Origin: Oscillibacter sp.
GTDB taxonomy: Bacteria > Bacillota > Clostridia > Oscillospirales > Oscillospiraceae
DNA: 64,000 nt
Direction: 5' to 3'
Assembly (NCBI GenBank): GCA_022797935.1
Contig: JAAWLO010000001.1
Location: 24,254-88,253 of the forward strand
The position numbers were made by a program, and so were the translations under genes. The notes under the pieces were generated by a model. That model ran no database searches and was not told the origin of the DNA. It worked only from the letters and a program-made list of their open reading frames with translations. Shown here piece after piece: positions 1 through 9,400 of this stretch; the stretch's first letter is position 1, and each line of letters starts with the position of its first letter.

Positions 1-363
1 GGCCAGGCCTGCCGTAAAGACCGCTTTGTCGTCCTGGGCCTCCGGCTTGCGGACGAAGTCCACCGCACCGGCGCTCAGCGCGTCAAACACCTTCAGGTTC
101 AGGGATGACACCAGAATCACTGGTACCGGATGCTCGGGAATATAGCTCTTCAAAAACTCGATGCCGCTCTGGCCCGGCATCTCCACGTCCATGGTGACGA
201 CGTCGGGTTTCAGCCGTTCCATCTTCTGTTTTGCGTCCAGCGTGTTGATGGCGAAGCCGATTACCTCAATGCGAGGATGCTCCGACAGGCCCTTGATAAT
301 CATATTTCGGGCAATCGCGGAATCATCCACCACCAGTACGCGGATTTTCGTTCCTGTTACCAT
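1..363 (-). CDS. cheB: Chemotaxis response regulator methylesterase CheB (partial, N-terminal receiver)
   Basis: Receiver half of CheB, the CheA-phosphorylated esterase that removes methyl groups from chemoreceptors during adaptation. The first 121 codons are present and the gene runs off the left edge. The receiver pocket is visible: D13/D14, phospho-acceptor D59 in TMDVEMP, S86 and K106 in DFVRKP. The ATG at 363 follows an AAAGGAGG about 13 nt upstream, a rather long spacing. It is the last visible gene of cheA-cheW-cheR-cheB, separated from cheR by 100 nt that hold a GC-rich hairpin. The esterase domain lies outside the window, so a lone receiver cannot be strictly excluded, but the gene order makes CheB very likely. 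Confidence 0.9.
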   Translation of the reverse strand, partial: MVTGTKIRVLVVDDSAIARNMIIKGLSEHPRIEVIGFAINTLDAKQKMERLKPDVVTMDVEMPGQSGIEFLKSYIPEHPVPVILVSSLNLKVFDALSAGAVDFVRKPEAQDDKAVFTAGLA

Positions 364-411
364 TGTCGGCAGCCCGCCTCCTTTGCTTAATTTGCTCTTC
401 CAACTGCCAAG

Positions 412-452
412 CCGCCGGGCGCGGTCGGGCAAACGCCCCCGCTCCCCGGCGG
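412..452 (-). other. Intercistronic stem-loop between cheR and cheB
   Basis: CCGCCGGG (412-419) pairs with CCCGGCGG (445-452), and a nested GGGC/GCCC stem sits inside. There is no T tract, so it is more likely an mRNA processing or stability element than a terminator. Confidence 0.5.
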
Positions 453-463
453 TCCTCCGGCAC

Positions 464-1303
464 TTATTTCTGGAAGGTCGCGGTAGCCAGACGGCGGTAA
501 GGCGAGTTCTGGCTCAGATTTTCCGAATAGCTGATCAGCAAATAACCGCCGGGAACCGTGGCGTCGTAAAACCGGCGGACCAGGGCGTCCTTGGTGGGCT
601 GATCGAAATAAATCATCACATTCCGGCAGAAAATCAAATCGAACTTCCGGCGGAACTGGATGGGGTCCATCAGGTTGAAGGGCTGGAAAATGACATTGCT
701 GCGCACATCCGGGGTAACGGTGTGGCTGCCGTCGGGATTGGGCCGGAAATACTTGCGCTTCCAGTCTGCCGGGATGGTGTCCGGCAGGGTATACGTACCC
801 TTTTTCGCCGCCGCCAGCGCCTGGGCGGAGATATCTGTGGCCAGAATGCGGGTATCCCACTGCTTGGCCTGCGTGCCCAGGTAATCAAAGAGGAACATCG
901 TGATGTTGTAGGGTTCCTCACCGGAAGAGCATCCGGCGCTCCAGATGGACAGGCATTTGTCTTTCTGATGGCGCCGGACCAGCTCTGGAATGATGTTGGC
1001 GCAGAAGTAGTCCAGGTGTTCTTTCTCCCGCATGAAGAAGGTGTAGTTGGTCGTGAGTTTGTTGAGAATCAGGGTAATTTCGTCATTTTCCTTCTTCTCC
1101 AGAACATGGTTCACAAAGTCACCGAAACTGGCATACCCCAGCTTGCGGATGGCGGGAGAGAGCCGGCCAGTAATGAGCTGCTTCTTCTGAGAGAGATCAA
1201 TGCCGTAGTTGGACTGGATGAATTTCACCATCCGGTGAAAATCCCCATCCGAGATCGTCATGGGACTGAAGGTTCCCGCAGCGTTTTTATTCTCTATGGC
1301 CAT
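464..1303 (-). CDS. cheR: Chemotaxis protein methyltransferase CheR
   Basis: Cytoplasmic S-adenosylmethionine-dependent methyltransferase that methylates glutamates on chemoreceptors, opposing CheB. The 279-aa length is normal for CheR. An N-terminal CheR helical domain (about residues 15-70) is followed by the SAM-binding motif SIWSAGCSSGEEPYN near residue 119 and the family signature FCRNVMIYFD near residue 225. I chose ATG 1303 because GGGGAG precedes it and overlaps the cheW stop; an upstream in-frame start would enter cheW. It sits directly behind cheW and before cheB, the usual adaptation-enzyme order. No unusual residues were noted. Confidence 0.96.
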   Translation of the reverse strand: MAIENKNAAGTFSPMTISDGDFHRMVKFIQSNYGIDLSQKKQLITGRLSPAIRKLGYASFGDFVNHVLEKKENDEITLILNKLTTNYTFFMREKEHLDYFCANIIPELVRRHQKDKCLSIWSAGCSSGEEPYNITMFLFDYLGTQAKQWDTRILATDISAQALAAAKKGTYTLPDTIPADWKRKYFRPNPDGSHTVTPDVRSNVIFQPFNLMDPIQFRRKFDLIFCRNVMIYFDQPTKDALVRRFYDATVPGGYLLISYSENLSQNSPYRRLATATFQK

Positions 1304-1307
1304 GCAC

Positions 1308-1805
1308 TCACTCCCCGTAGCCGTGGGCAATGAGCTGCTCGCAGTCCAGCACCAGCATGGTGCCGGAACCGTCCGGCAGCGTGCACATGCCAGAAACCAG
1401 TTTCTGGGCGCTCTGGGAGGGGATGGGTACGATACTTTCTGTCGGGATATCCAGCATCAGGTCCACGGAGTCCACCTGGATGCCCAGCTGATTTTCATTG
1501 TAATCCAGCACGATAAGGATGCTGCTGCCCTCCTTGGGCGGTTTCCCCAGGCGGAGACGGATGTCCATAATGGGAATGATCTGGCCGCGCATGTTGAAAA
1601 TGCCCAGAATATAATCCGGCATCATGGGCAGGTAGGTAACCGTATAGCTGTTGAGCAGCTCCACCACCTGTTCCGCGTCCAAACCAATTTTCAAATTGTC
1701 CACGGTGAAGATGAGGTATTTCCGGCTGCCGGCGCCCTCGTCTTCCTGAACGGTGTTCTCCAGTTCATCGTCCTCCACCTGGAACAGGACGTTTTCCTTA
1801 CTCAT
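1308..1805 (-). CDS. cheW: Chemotaxis coupling protein CheW
   Basis: Scaffold protein that joins chemoreceptors to the kinase CheA at the membrane array. It has 165 aa, essentially one CheW SH3-like domain starting near residue 27 (KYLIFTVDNLKIGLDAEQV) with the conserved NMRGQIIPIMDIRLRLG segment, plus a short acidic N-terminal tail. It starts 21 nt downstream of the cheA stop with GGAGGGAAACGC before the ATG, and its stop overlaps the ribosome site of cheR. The tight spacing supports co-transcription with cheA. Its paralogue CheV at 30381-31307 carries a similar domain fused to a receiver. Confidence 0.95.
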   Translation of the reverse strand: MSKENVLFQVEDDELENTVQEDEGAGSRKYLIFTVDNLKIGLDAEQVVELLNSYTVTYLPMMPDYILGIFNMRGQIIPIMDIRLRLGKPPKEGSSILIVLDYNENQLGIQVDSVDLMLDIPTESIVPIPSQSAQKLVSGMCTLPDGSGTMLVLDCEQLIAHGYGE

Positions 1806-1826
1806 TGCGTTTCCCTCCTCTGGCGC

Positions 1827-3902
1827 TTACAGGTTCCGGGCCGCCGTGTAGAGGCCGCCCGCGTCAAGGATGATGCTGATATTGCCGTCACCCAGGATGC
1901 TGCACCCGGTGATGCCGTAGTTCTTGATATCGAAGTTGTTTACATAAGTGGGCAGGGGCTTGACGACAATCTGCTGCTCGCCCAGAAGCTCATCAACAAA
2001 CAGGCAGTACGAGCAGTCGCCGGACTCCAGCCACATCAGAATGCCATCGTCAATCTCCTCCGCGCCGCCGGGCAGGTTGTAGAAATCCCGGGCGCGGATG
2101 ACGGGGTAATAGCTGTCCATCATCTTGACCATCTCGCCATTGACGGAGTCGTGAAGGATATCCTGATTGGTCATCTTTACGGTGGAGCGGATATTATTGA
2201 TGGGGATGGTGAAAATCGAATCCCCCACGGAGACCTCCATGCCATCCATGATAGCCATGGTCAGGGGAATGCGCATCACGGTAGTCATGCCCACGCCCCG
2301 CTCGCTGGAGATGCTGACGCTGCCGCCCAGGCTCTCCACGCCGCTTTTCACCACGTCCATGCCTACGCCCCGGCCGGAGAACTCCGTCACCTGGGTGTTG
2401 GTGGAAAATCCGGGAGCCATGAGGAAATTCAGAATCTCCTTGTGGGAATACTCCCCGTCCGGAGAGGCAATGCCGTTCTTGATGGCCTTGCGAAGCACCG
2501 CCTCGTCGTCCACGCCCTGGCCGTCGTCCTGAATCATGATGATGACCTCGCTGCCGGTGTCCTGCGCGGAGAGAAGGATTTCTCCCGTGGGGTCCTTGCC
2601 GGCGGCGACGCGCTCCTCCGCCGTCTCCTCGATGCCGTGGTCCATGGAGTTCCGGACCATGTGCATGATGGGGTCGCCAATGGAGTCCACAATGGTCTTA
2701 TCCACCTCGGTGTCCTCGCCCACCAGGGTGAGCTTCACCTGCTTGTTGAGCTTCTTGCACATGTCCCGCACAATGCGGTTCATCTTCTGGAAGGTGTTGG
2801 ACACGGGCACCATGCGCAGAGACATGGACACATCCTGAAGCTCGTCCGTGAGCTTGCGCAGCTGCCGGGCGGACTTGGAGAAGGCGTCCAGATTCAGCCC
2901 CTTGAGGTCCGGAGAGGAGGTGACCATGGACTCCGTGATGACAATCTCGCCCACAATGGCGGAGAGCTGGTCCAGCTTGCTCAGGTTCACGCTGATCAGG
3001 CTCTCCTTCTGATGCTGCTGGGCAGGGGCCGCCGCGGGGGCGGCCGCCGCCTTCTGGACGGGCGCAGGCTCCTTGGCCGCCGCCGGGGCAGCCGCCGGGA
3101 CCTCTTCCTCCACCGCCGGGGGAGCGGGCACATAGTCGCTGGGCTGGTAAGAACGAACGGAACCGGCCGTGAGCACAATGGGAATGGCCCGTTCCCGGTC
3201 CTCCGCCTTGCGGAACTGGAGGAGGAAGCCGTTGTCAATTACCTGCTCCGCCGTGGAGGGGTCCGACTCCACTCCGGCGGGCTCATAGACAAAGTCCGGC
3301 TCCGCGCAGAAGCCCTGCACGGAGGTCACCAGCATGAAGGCCCGCAGGTTCTCCATGCCGCATCCGTCATCGAAAAAGACCCGCAGTTCATAGGGGAAGT
3401 CCGCATTGCCCTGGGCGCTCTGGGCCGGGGCAGGCTCCGCCCCGCCGGAGGCCGGGGCCGCCGCGGGAGCGGGCGCTTCCTCCGCCGGGGGTTCCTCGCC
3501 CTTAATTTTGGCGATCAAACTATTAATATTTGCAAGGAAACTGTCGACATCATTACTAAGGGGCTGTTCTGCCTCTACCTTCTCCATTTCCTCCCGGAAA
3601 TAATCCACGGAGTGAAGCATCACGTCAAACAGCGCCGGACGGTCCTCATCATGCACCACGGACATGGTTCCTTCTCGAATCAGGAAGAACATATCCTCAA
3701 TTCGATGGGATACACGCGCCAGAGTATCAAACTCCATCATGGCGGAAGATCCCTTGATCGTGTGCATAATGCGGAAAATTTCATTGACATTGTCCTGAGA
3801 GAACGTATTTTCCTTCTCCGCGTCCAGAACAATGCTCTCCAGCTGCTCCAGAAGCGTGTTGGTTTCATAGATATACATATCCAGAATATCGTTGCTGCTC
3901 AC
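1827..3902 (-). CDS. cheA: Chemotaxis sensor histidine kinase CheA
   Basis: Central chemotaxis kinase; it phosphorylates CheY, CheB and CheV in response to receptors. The 691 aa show all five domains: P1 Hpt (about 1-110) with phospho-acceptor H47 in MHTIKGSSAMM; an Ala/Pro linker; P2 response-regulator docking (about 167-258); a second Ala/Pro linker; P3 dimerisation (about 298-365); P4 ATPase with the N box MVRNSMDHGIE, the G1 box DDGQGVDD and the G2 box GRGVGMDVVK; and a CheW-like P5 (about 550-691). The start is GTG at 3902, supported by AAGGTGG 7 nt upstream. It is divergent from the gene at 3998 and lies behind the shared promoter-like element at 3935-3962. Confidence 0.97.
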   Translation of the reverse strand: MSSNDILDMYIYETNTLLEQLESIVLDAEKENTFSQDNVNEIFRIMHTIKGSSAMMEFDTLARVSHRIEDMFFLIREGTMSVVHDEDRPALFDVMLHSVDYFREEMEKVEAEQPLSNDVDSFLANINSLIAKIKGEEPPAEEAPAPAAAPASGGAEPAPAQSAQGNADFPYELRVFFDDGCGMENLRAFMLVTSVQGFCAEPDFVYEPAGVESDPSTAEQVIDNGFLLQFRKAEDRERAIPIVLTAGSVRSYQPSDYVPAPPAVEEEVPAAAPAAAKEPAPVQKAAAAPAAAPAQQHQKESLISVNLSKLDQLSAIVGEIVITESMVTSSPDLKGLNLDAFSKSARQLRKLTDELQDVSMSLRMVPVSNTFQKMNRIVRDMCKKLNKQVKLTLVGEDTEVDKTIVDSIGDPIMHMVRNSMDHGIEETAEERVAAGKDPTGEILLSAQDTGSEVIIMIQDDGQGVDDEAVLRKAIKNGIASPDGEYSHKEILNFLMAPGFSTNTQVTEFSGRGVGMDVVKSGVESLGGSVSISSERGVGMTTVMRIPLTMAIMDGMEVSVGDSIFTIPINNIRSTVKMTNQDILHDSVNGEMVKMMDSYYPVIRARDFYNLPGGAEEIDDGILMWLESGDCSYCLFVDELLGEQQIVVKPLPTYVNNFDIKNYGITGCSILGDGNISIILDAGGLYTAARNL

Positions 3903-3934
3903 GAAAACACCACCTTATCAGCCTTTTTCATTAC

Positions 3935-3962
3935 TATCGACCTGTTGTGCTAAAAAAATAAG
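3935..3962 (-). promoter_or_regulatory. Putative flagellar-sigma promoter of the cheA operon
   Basis: On the minus strand CTTATTTTT (3954-3962), 12 nt, then GTCGATA (3935-3941), giving a predicted transcript start about 26 nt before the cheA GTG. The same two blocks with identical spacing precede fliD at 27299-27326. GTCGATA resembles the sigma-28/SigD -10 (GCCGATAT); the upstream block departs from the usual TAAA. Confidence 0.5.
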
Positions 3963-3997
3963 TAGCGACTGCAAGTTTTTTCTGCGAGGTGTCAAGA

Positions 3998-5434
3998 ATG
4001 CCTGATCTTCTCGGCGCAACCAATCCCGTTCCCGGCTATGACAAAGCAAATGTAAACCGCAACATTCCCGTCTCGCCGGACAACGCGCAAATTCAAAATG
4101 TCCCCGATACAACCAAGGTGGTCCGCGCCGACGGCAGGACCGAGCACCAGGACAGCAACCTCCAAGGGGACGGCCATATCCGGTACGACTCCAATTTCCA
4201 GACCTTCCTCCAGCGGCTCAAGGAAACCCCCGGGCTTATGGACAGCCTGGCCCGCATCTTCTCCGGGCGGGAGGGCATGATTGTCTCCTCCGGCCTCAGC
4301 GCCGGAATCGCCCAGGAGATGAGCCAGATTCTGGAAATGCTGCGGCTGGACGAACATCAGCTGCTGGATTTTCTCACCGGTCAGGCCAAAGCCGGCTCCC
4401 GCTTTGGCGGGGCCCTTTTCGCGCTGCTGCGCAACGCCTATGCCCGGGCCGCCTCCGACGGGGTCCGGGGGGATATTCTCCAGTTTCTCAAGACTTATGT
4501 GGATTTCGACTCCACCAGCCACATTGAAACCAACCTCCTCCGGGACCTGGACCGCATGGCCGACGCCATGCCCGCCAGCTGGGCAGAAAAACTGCGGGAC
4601 CTGCTGGCTCAGCTGAAAAACGGTGTGGCCGCCGGAAACCGCCAGGGAAATCTCCAGCTGCTTCAGCGGGAAATTTTCCCCTACATGTCTTCTTACGTGG
4701 AGCGGACTCACGACATGGGCACGCCCCGGGCGCTTCTGACCATGCTGGCGCTGAACGTGGCCCGGTATGAGAACGGTTCGGAGTCCAAGCTGCTGGAGGC
4801 CTTCCATCAGCTCAGCGGCTATGGCACCCTCAAGGGCCAGCTGGGGGGCATTGACGACCAGTCCCTCCTCCTGCTCCTCCGCTCCCGTCAGTCTGAGGCC
4901 GGTTCCCGGGCCATCCAGTTTTCCGACCACCTGGCCGCCGCCGCCGCCCGGGCGATCCGGGGAGAGGGCAGTGCCGAGGTCCAGCAGGCCTTCCAAAATC
5001 TTCTTGCCGCCCTGTTGGTGAACGAGAGCGTTTACATGCCTCTCAACCATTACCTCCTTCCCTTGGAGTGGGAAGGCCGGATGCTCTTCTCCGAATTGTG
5101 GGTAGACCCGAACGCCGGAGAGGAGTCCGGCAAAGGCGGCGGGCGGGGCGCTTCCTCTACCATGCGCTTCCTGCTGAAGCTGGACGTTCAGTCCCTCGGG
5201 CTGTTCGACGTTGTCCTCACCACCCTGGGAACCGACGTGGATGTGCAGATCGCCTGCCCGGACGGCGCCGTCCCCTTTTCCAAGCAGATCGGGGACGCGG
5301 TGTCCCAGATTCTGGCCCGCAACCAGCTCAATCCTCTGCGGGTCGCCGTCCGCCGGATGGAACGCCCAGTCACTTTGACGGAGGTGTTCCCCAAAATCTT
5401 TGAAGGGAAGAACAGTGTCAATGTCAAGATCTGA
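3998..5434 (+). CDS. FliK-like protein of unknown role (YlqG-type), partner of an FlhB-C-like protein
   Basis: A 478-aa cytoplasmic-looking protein with no signal peptide or membrane segment. The last ~90 residues alternate strands (MRFLLKLDVQSLGLFDVVL, then DVDVQIACPDG and LNPLRVAVRRMERPV), which resembles the hook-length-control C-terminal domain of FliK. The middle is helical (for example AMPASWAEKLRDLLAQLKNG). Two readings of the start exist: GTG 3989 and ATG 3998; GAGG lies 8 nt before the ATG, so I chose 3998. It overlaps the next gene, an FlhB-C-terminal homologue, by 14 nt, an arrangement like ylqG-ylqH in Bacillus. The true fliK is elsewhere (47604-48722). The family assignment is inference from fold pattern and neighbour. 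Confidence 0.6.
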   Translation: MPDLLGATNPVPGYDKANVNRNIPVSPDNAQIQNVPDTTKVVRADGRTEHQDSNLQGDGHIRYDSNFQTFLQRLKETPGLMDSLARIFSGREGMIVSSGLSAGIAQEMSQILEMLRLDEHQLLDFLTGQAKAGSRFGGALFALLRNAYARAASDGVRGDILQFLKTYVDFDSTSHIETNLLRDLDRMADAMPASWAEKLRDLLAQLKNGVAAGNRQGNLQLLQREIFPYMSSYVERTHDMGTPRALLTMLALNVARYENGSESKLLEAFHQLSGYGTLKGQLGGIDDQSLLLLLRSRQSEAGSRAIQFSDHLAAAAARAIRGEGSAEVQQAFQNLLAALLVNESVYMPLNHYLLPLEWEGRMLFSELWVDPNAGEESGKGGGRGASSTMRFLLKLDVQSLGLFDVVLTTLGTDVDVQIACPDGAVPFSKQIGDAVSQILARNQLNPLRVAVRRMERPVTLTEVFPKIFEGKNSVNVKI

Positions 5435-5768
5435 CCAAACCCGGTCCAAGAAGGCCGTGGCCCTGCAGTACGGGCCCGGCGACAACGCACCGGTTATTGT
5501 AGCTTCCGGCATGGGATATCTGGCGGAAAAAATCGTGGAAACCGCCGCCGATGCCGGCGTCCCTATTTACGAGGACAATTCCCTTTCTACGATCCTCACA
5601 CAGCTCCAGCTGGGTCAGGAAATTCCGGAGAGCCTGTACCAGGCCATAGTGGAAATCTATGTCTACTTCCTCCGCTTTGACCCCACAGGCAATCTCCAGC
5701 AGGCCAAAGAAGCCCATAGCCAACCGCCCCAAAGTGAAACCCAAGGACAAGGAGAGGTGACCACATAA
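5421..5768 (+). CDS. FlhB C-terminal-like type III export switch protein (YlqH/FhlB type)
   Basis: A 115-aa protein matching only the cytoplasmic export-switch domain of FlhB, without the four membrane helices. Family features are KKAVALQYGPGDNAPVIVAS, GYLAEKIVETAADAGVPIYED, and a closing SLYQAIVEIYVYFLRFD helix like the end of FlhB (compare the genuine FlhB at 37012-38085). The autocleavage motif NPTH of FlhB is replaced by GDNAP, so self-cleavage is not expected. ATG 5421 lies inside the 3' end of the upstream FliK-like gene, which implies translational coupling, and the stop overlaps the start of the PilZ gene. In related bacteria such proteins can partly substitute for FlhB-C; the role here is unproven. 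Confidence 0.8.
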   Translation: MSRSDQTRSKKAVALQYGPGDNAPVIVASGMGYLAEKIVETAADAGVPIYEDNSLSTILTQLQLGQEIPESLYQAIVEIYVYFLRFDPTGNLQQAKEAHSQPPQSETQGQGEVTT

Positions 5769-6394
5769 TGGCAGACAATCAAACCACCCGCGCCGACGCC
5801 CGGAACTTCATGATTCTGGACACCGAGAACCATCCCCTGGCCCACGGCAGACTGGAAACCCCGCCGGACGCCCCTACTCTGCGCCTGCTGGTGCTCAATG
5901 CCGACATTGATGAGGTGGAGGACAAGGAAAACCTCATTCTTGTCAGCATGAGCAGCAACGACGCCCCCATGCGCTGCAAGGTTCTGCGCCAGAGGGGGGA
6001 CGTTCTGTTCCTGGAGAAAACTGGCACCGTGGACAATGAGGTCCGGCGGAACCTGCGGGTTCCCGTGACCTTCGATTCCTTCCTTTACCCCCTGGACAAT
6101 TCCCGCTGGAGGGGACGGCGGCCCATCCGGTCCCTGGACCTCAGCTGCGGCGGCATCGCCTTTACCGGGGAGGAGGGCTTGGACCTTCACGAGGTACAGG
6201 AAATCGTGATCGTTCCCACGGAGGAACCGGTGGTTCTCCAGTGCGAGATCCTGCGGAAAAAGGAAATGGAGGATGGAAGCATTCTCTACGCCACTAAATT
6301 TGTAAACATGTGCGAGGACGAAGAGGTCGTCGTGCGGGAGGCTGTGTTCAGCCTTCAGCTGGCAGGCCGTTCCGCCCGGAGCGACAAAAAATAG
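5768..6394 (+). CDS. PilZ-domain c-di-GMP-binding protein (YcgR-like)
   Basis: A 208-aa two-domain protein: an N-terminal beta-rich YcgR/PilZN-like domain (about 15-88) and a PilZ domain (about 90-200). Both c-di-GMP-binding signatures are intact: R93xxxR97 in VRRNLRVPV and D124-L-S-C-G-G129. PilZ proteins of this layout can brake flagellar rotation or control surface functions when c-di-GMP rises. Its ATG overlaps the stop of the FlhB-like gene and it ends 13 nt before the first giant SLH gene, so it probably shares a transcript with both. The position between an export-switch homologue and surface proteins suggests a link between c-di-GMP and secretion or surface display; that link is inference. 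Confidence 0.88.
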   Translation: MADNQTTRADARNFMILDTENHPLAHGRLETPPDAPTLRLLVLNADIDEVEDKENLILVSMSSNDAPMRCKVLRQRGDVLFLEKTGTVDNEVRRNLRVPVTFDSFLYPLDNSRWRGRRPIRSLDLSCGGIAFTGEEGLDLHEVQEIVIVPTEEPVVLQCEILRKKEMEDGSILYATKFVNMCEDEEVVVREAVFSLQLAGRSARSDKK

Positions 6395-6407
6395 GAGGTA
6401 TCCGACA

Positions 6408-9400
6408 ATGACCGTACATACCAGCAGCCGCGCAAAACCAGGGTTCGCCAGATTGGGGGCCCTGGTTCTTGCCGCCCTTTGCAGCCTGGCGCTCTTCGTC
6501 CGGCCCGCCCAGGCGGCAGAGTGGATGGACCCCTACCTGGATCAGGTGGTGGAATGGGGCGTCATGCGCGGCGATGCCGCCGGCAACCTCAACCCCAACC
6601 GCCAGATCACCCGGGCGGAGTTTGTCACCATGGTCAACCGCGCCTTCGGCTACACGAAGATGAGCGATGGCAATCCCTTCCGTGACATCACCCCCAGCGA
6701 CTGGTTTTATGACGACATCCTCATTGCCCACGAGGTGGGCTATTTCAACGGCACCAGTGACCGGACCGCCTCGCCCTACAATCTGGTAACCCGGGAGCAG
6801 GCCGCCGTCATGCTGGGCCGGAGCCTCCGCTTCCAGGGAGACCCGGGCACCCATACCGACTTCGCCGATGACACGGAGATGGGTCCCTGGAGCCGGGGAC
6901 TGGTGCAGGAGGCCGCCGGCATGGGCATCATCCAGGGCTACTCCGATGGCACCTTCCGTCCCAAACAGCTCATCACCCGGGGGCAGATGGCCTGCTTCCT
7001 GGTACGCGCCCTGGGCACCCTGGTTCAGGAGACCGGTGAGCAGACCTCCGGCGGCGTGTACGGCAACCTGACCATCAACACCCCCGGCGTGAAGCTCAAG
7101 GACACCGTGGTCACCGGCAACCTCTATCTCACCGGCGGCGTGGGCCTGGGCGGCGTGGAGCTGGAGAACGTCACCGTCATGGGTAAAATCGTTATCTGCG
7201 GCGGCGGCGAGGCCGAGGGCGGCCAAAACAGCATCATCCTGCGCAACGTCACCGCCGATGCTCTGGAGCTGGACAGCCTGGATGAAGAACAGTTCATCTC
7301 CCTGCAGGCCGAGGGCCTCACCAGCATCAACAACACCACCGTCCGTTCCTCCGCCTTCCTGCAGGACCTGACGGATGACGGTCTGGGCCTCCAGACCATT
7401 ACCCTGGACGCCCTTGAGGGTGCGGAATTCCAGCTGGCGGGCAACATTAAAAACGTACTGAACCTGACGCCGGAGTCCACCCTTCAGATGGCCCAGGGCG
7501 TGGCCGCCAACGTCACCATTGACGAGAGCGCCATTGACGCCGCCGTCGCCATTGACGACCGGGCCAGCATCAAGACCCTGAACCTGGACCGGGGCGTCAA
7601 CGTCACCGGCAAGGGCAGCATCAGCCATGTGAACATCAATTCCGCCGGTTCCACGGTGGAAATGCTGCCAGATACGCTCACCATCCGTCCCGGCATCACC
7701 GCCAACGTGGACCGGGAAAATATGGACACCAACACCGCCGCCGAGTCCTCCGAGGATCCCCGGATTCTCTCCGGCTATCCCGTGGCCCGGAACGTAGGTC
7801 CCACTTCCGCCGAGGGCGTCTTTTCCACCAATAAGCGGGGCACCATTTACTGGGGCCTTTCCGCTATGATGGACGGCTCTCTCAGCGAAGAACAGCTGCT
7901 GAATCCCGGCCTGAATTCCTCCCGCATCGTCCGCAGCGGCACCCTGAACGCCACGGCCTCCAACACGGAATTCACCGCCCGGCTCACCGGCCTCACCCGG
8001 GAGGGCTCCTACTACCTCTCCGCCATTCTGGTGGACAGCCGGGGCCGCAAGAGCCCGGTGAAGGTCACCTCCTTCACCACGCCTGACGACTCCGTCCCTG
8101 CCTTTGCCCCCGGATATCCCACAGCCCTTCTCACGGAAGACAGCGAGGGCACGCAGGTGGTCCAGGCTTCGGTCATGACCACGAAGGACTGCCAGCTCTA
8201 CTATGTGCTGCTGCCGAACGGGTCCACCGCACCCACCGCGGCAGACTTCCGCAGCGCCGCCATCCCGGGCAGCCTGGGCTTCGGCGTGGTCGACATGAAG
8301 AAGAACGTACCGCAGCTGATCTCCCGCATCAACACCTCTTATCTGGAGGAACAGACCACCTACAGCCTCTACTTCTGGCTCAACGACGCCGACAACGGCC
8401 GCAGTTCTGCTGTCCGGCGGCTGCAGATTACCACGCTGGATAAGACGCCGCCTACCATTACACACCTGACCCTTACCGGCACCGCCGCCAGAAGCGCCAC
8501 CTTCACCTTCGCTCTGGATGAGCCGGGAACGCTGTACTGGGCTGTGGTGAAGCACTCTGACAAGGCCGATAACTTCTACGCTCCCATCAATGGCAAGCCC
8601 GGCGGCCCCCTGCCCAAGCCGGAGGACCTTATCGCAAAAATCCAGGTGGAAAATGGTACCAACGCCCTGCGCCGCGGCCAGGCCAACGCCGCCCGGGCCG
8701 CCACGGACGTACGGTTTAACGTCACCGGCCTGGACCCGCAGACTCACTATGACCTCTACTATGTGGCCAAGGACCGGGCGGGAAACTATAACGTCTATAC
8801 CAAGGAACTGACGCCGCCTATGGAGTTCAGCACCTTGGACAACGAACCCCCCACTGTCCACCAGGAATTCACCCACGACGGCACCGACGAGGGCCAGACC
8901 AAGCCCACGCCTTATCCCGACACCTCCATTCAGCTGGTCTTCTCCGAGAGTGTCCAGGGTATTCGGGATGAGAACGGACAGACCATTCACAGCATTTTCG
9001 CCGAGCTCTATCAGGCAGTACGGGACGCCTCCGAAGCGGAGCGTGCCGCCAAAGAGGAGGCGTTTGCCAAGGGCCTGCGGGAACACATCAAGCTCTGGCG
9101 GCGGCCTGCCAGCGGCCAGCCTGTTCAGGTAGTGGAACGCAGCGCCGCCAACGAGAATGAGGTGGGCGACAACTGGGTCATTGACTACCGGAAGGCTCAG
9201 GTGGAGACCGACCCTGATACCGGGGAAATGATTATCACCTTCCCCTATAACTCCGTGCTCAGCAAGAGCGGCATCAATCTGGACAGCGGCGTCACCTATT
9301 ACTTCACCCTGGAAGGGATTGCGGACACCTCTCAGGCAGAAAATACGATGAAGGGCAATCGCGGCGTCGTCACCCTGCCGGACTTCACCACCATTGATGC

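Noticed and set aside
1260..3953. Very long open frame on the plus strand opposite cheA
   Set aside because: It mirrors the full length of cheA, has His/Leu/Gly-rich composition typical of the reverse strand of GC-rich genes and no domain or ribosome site.
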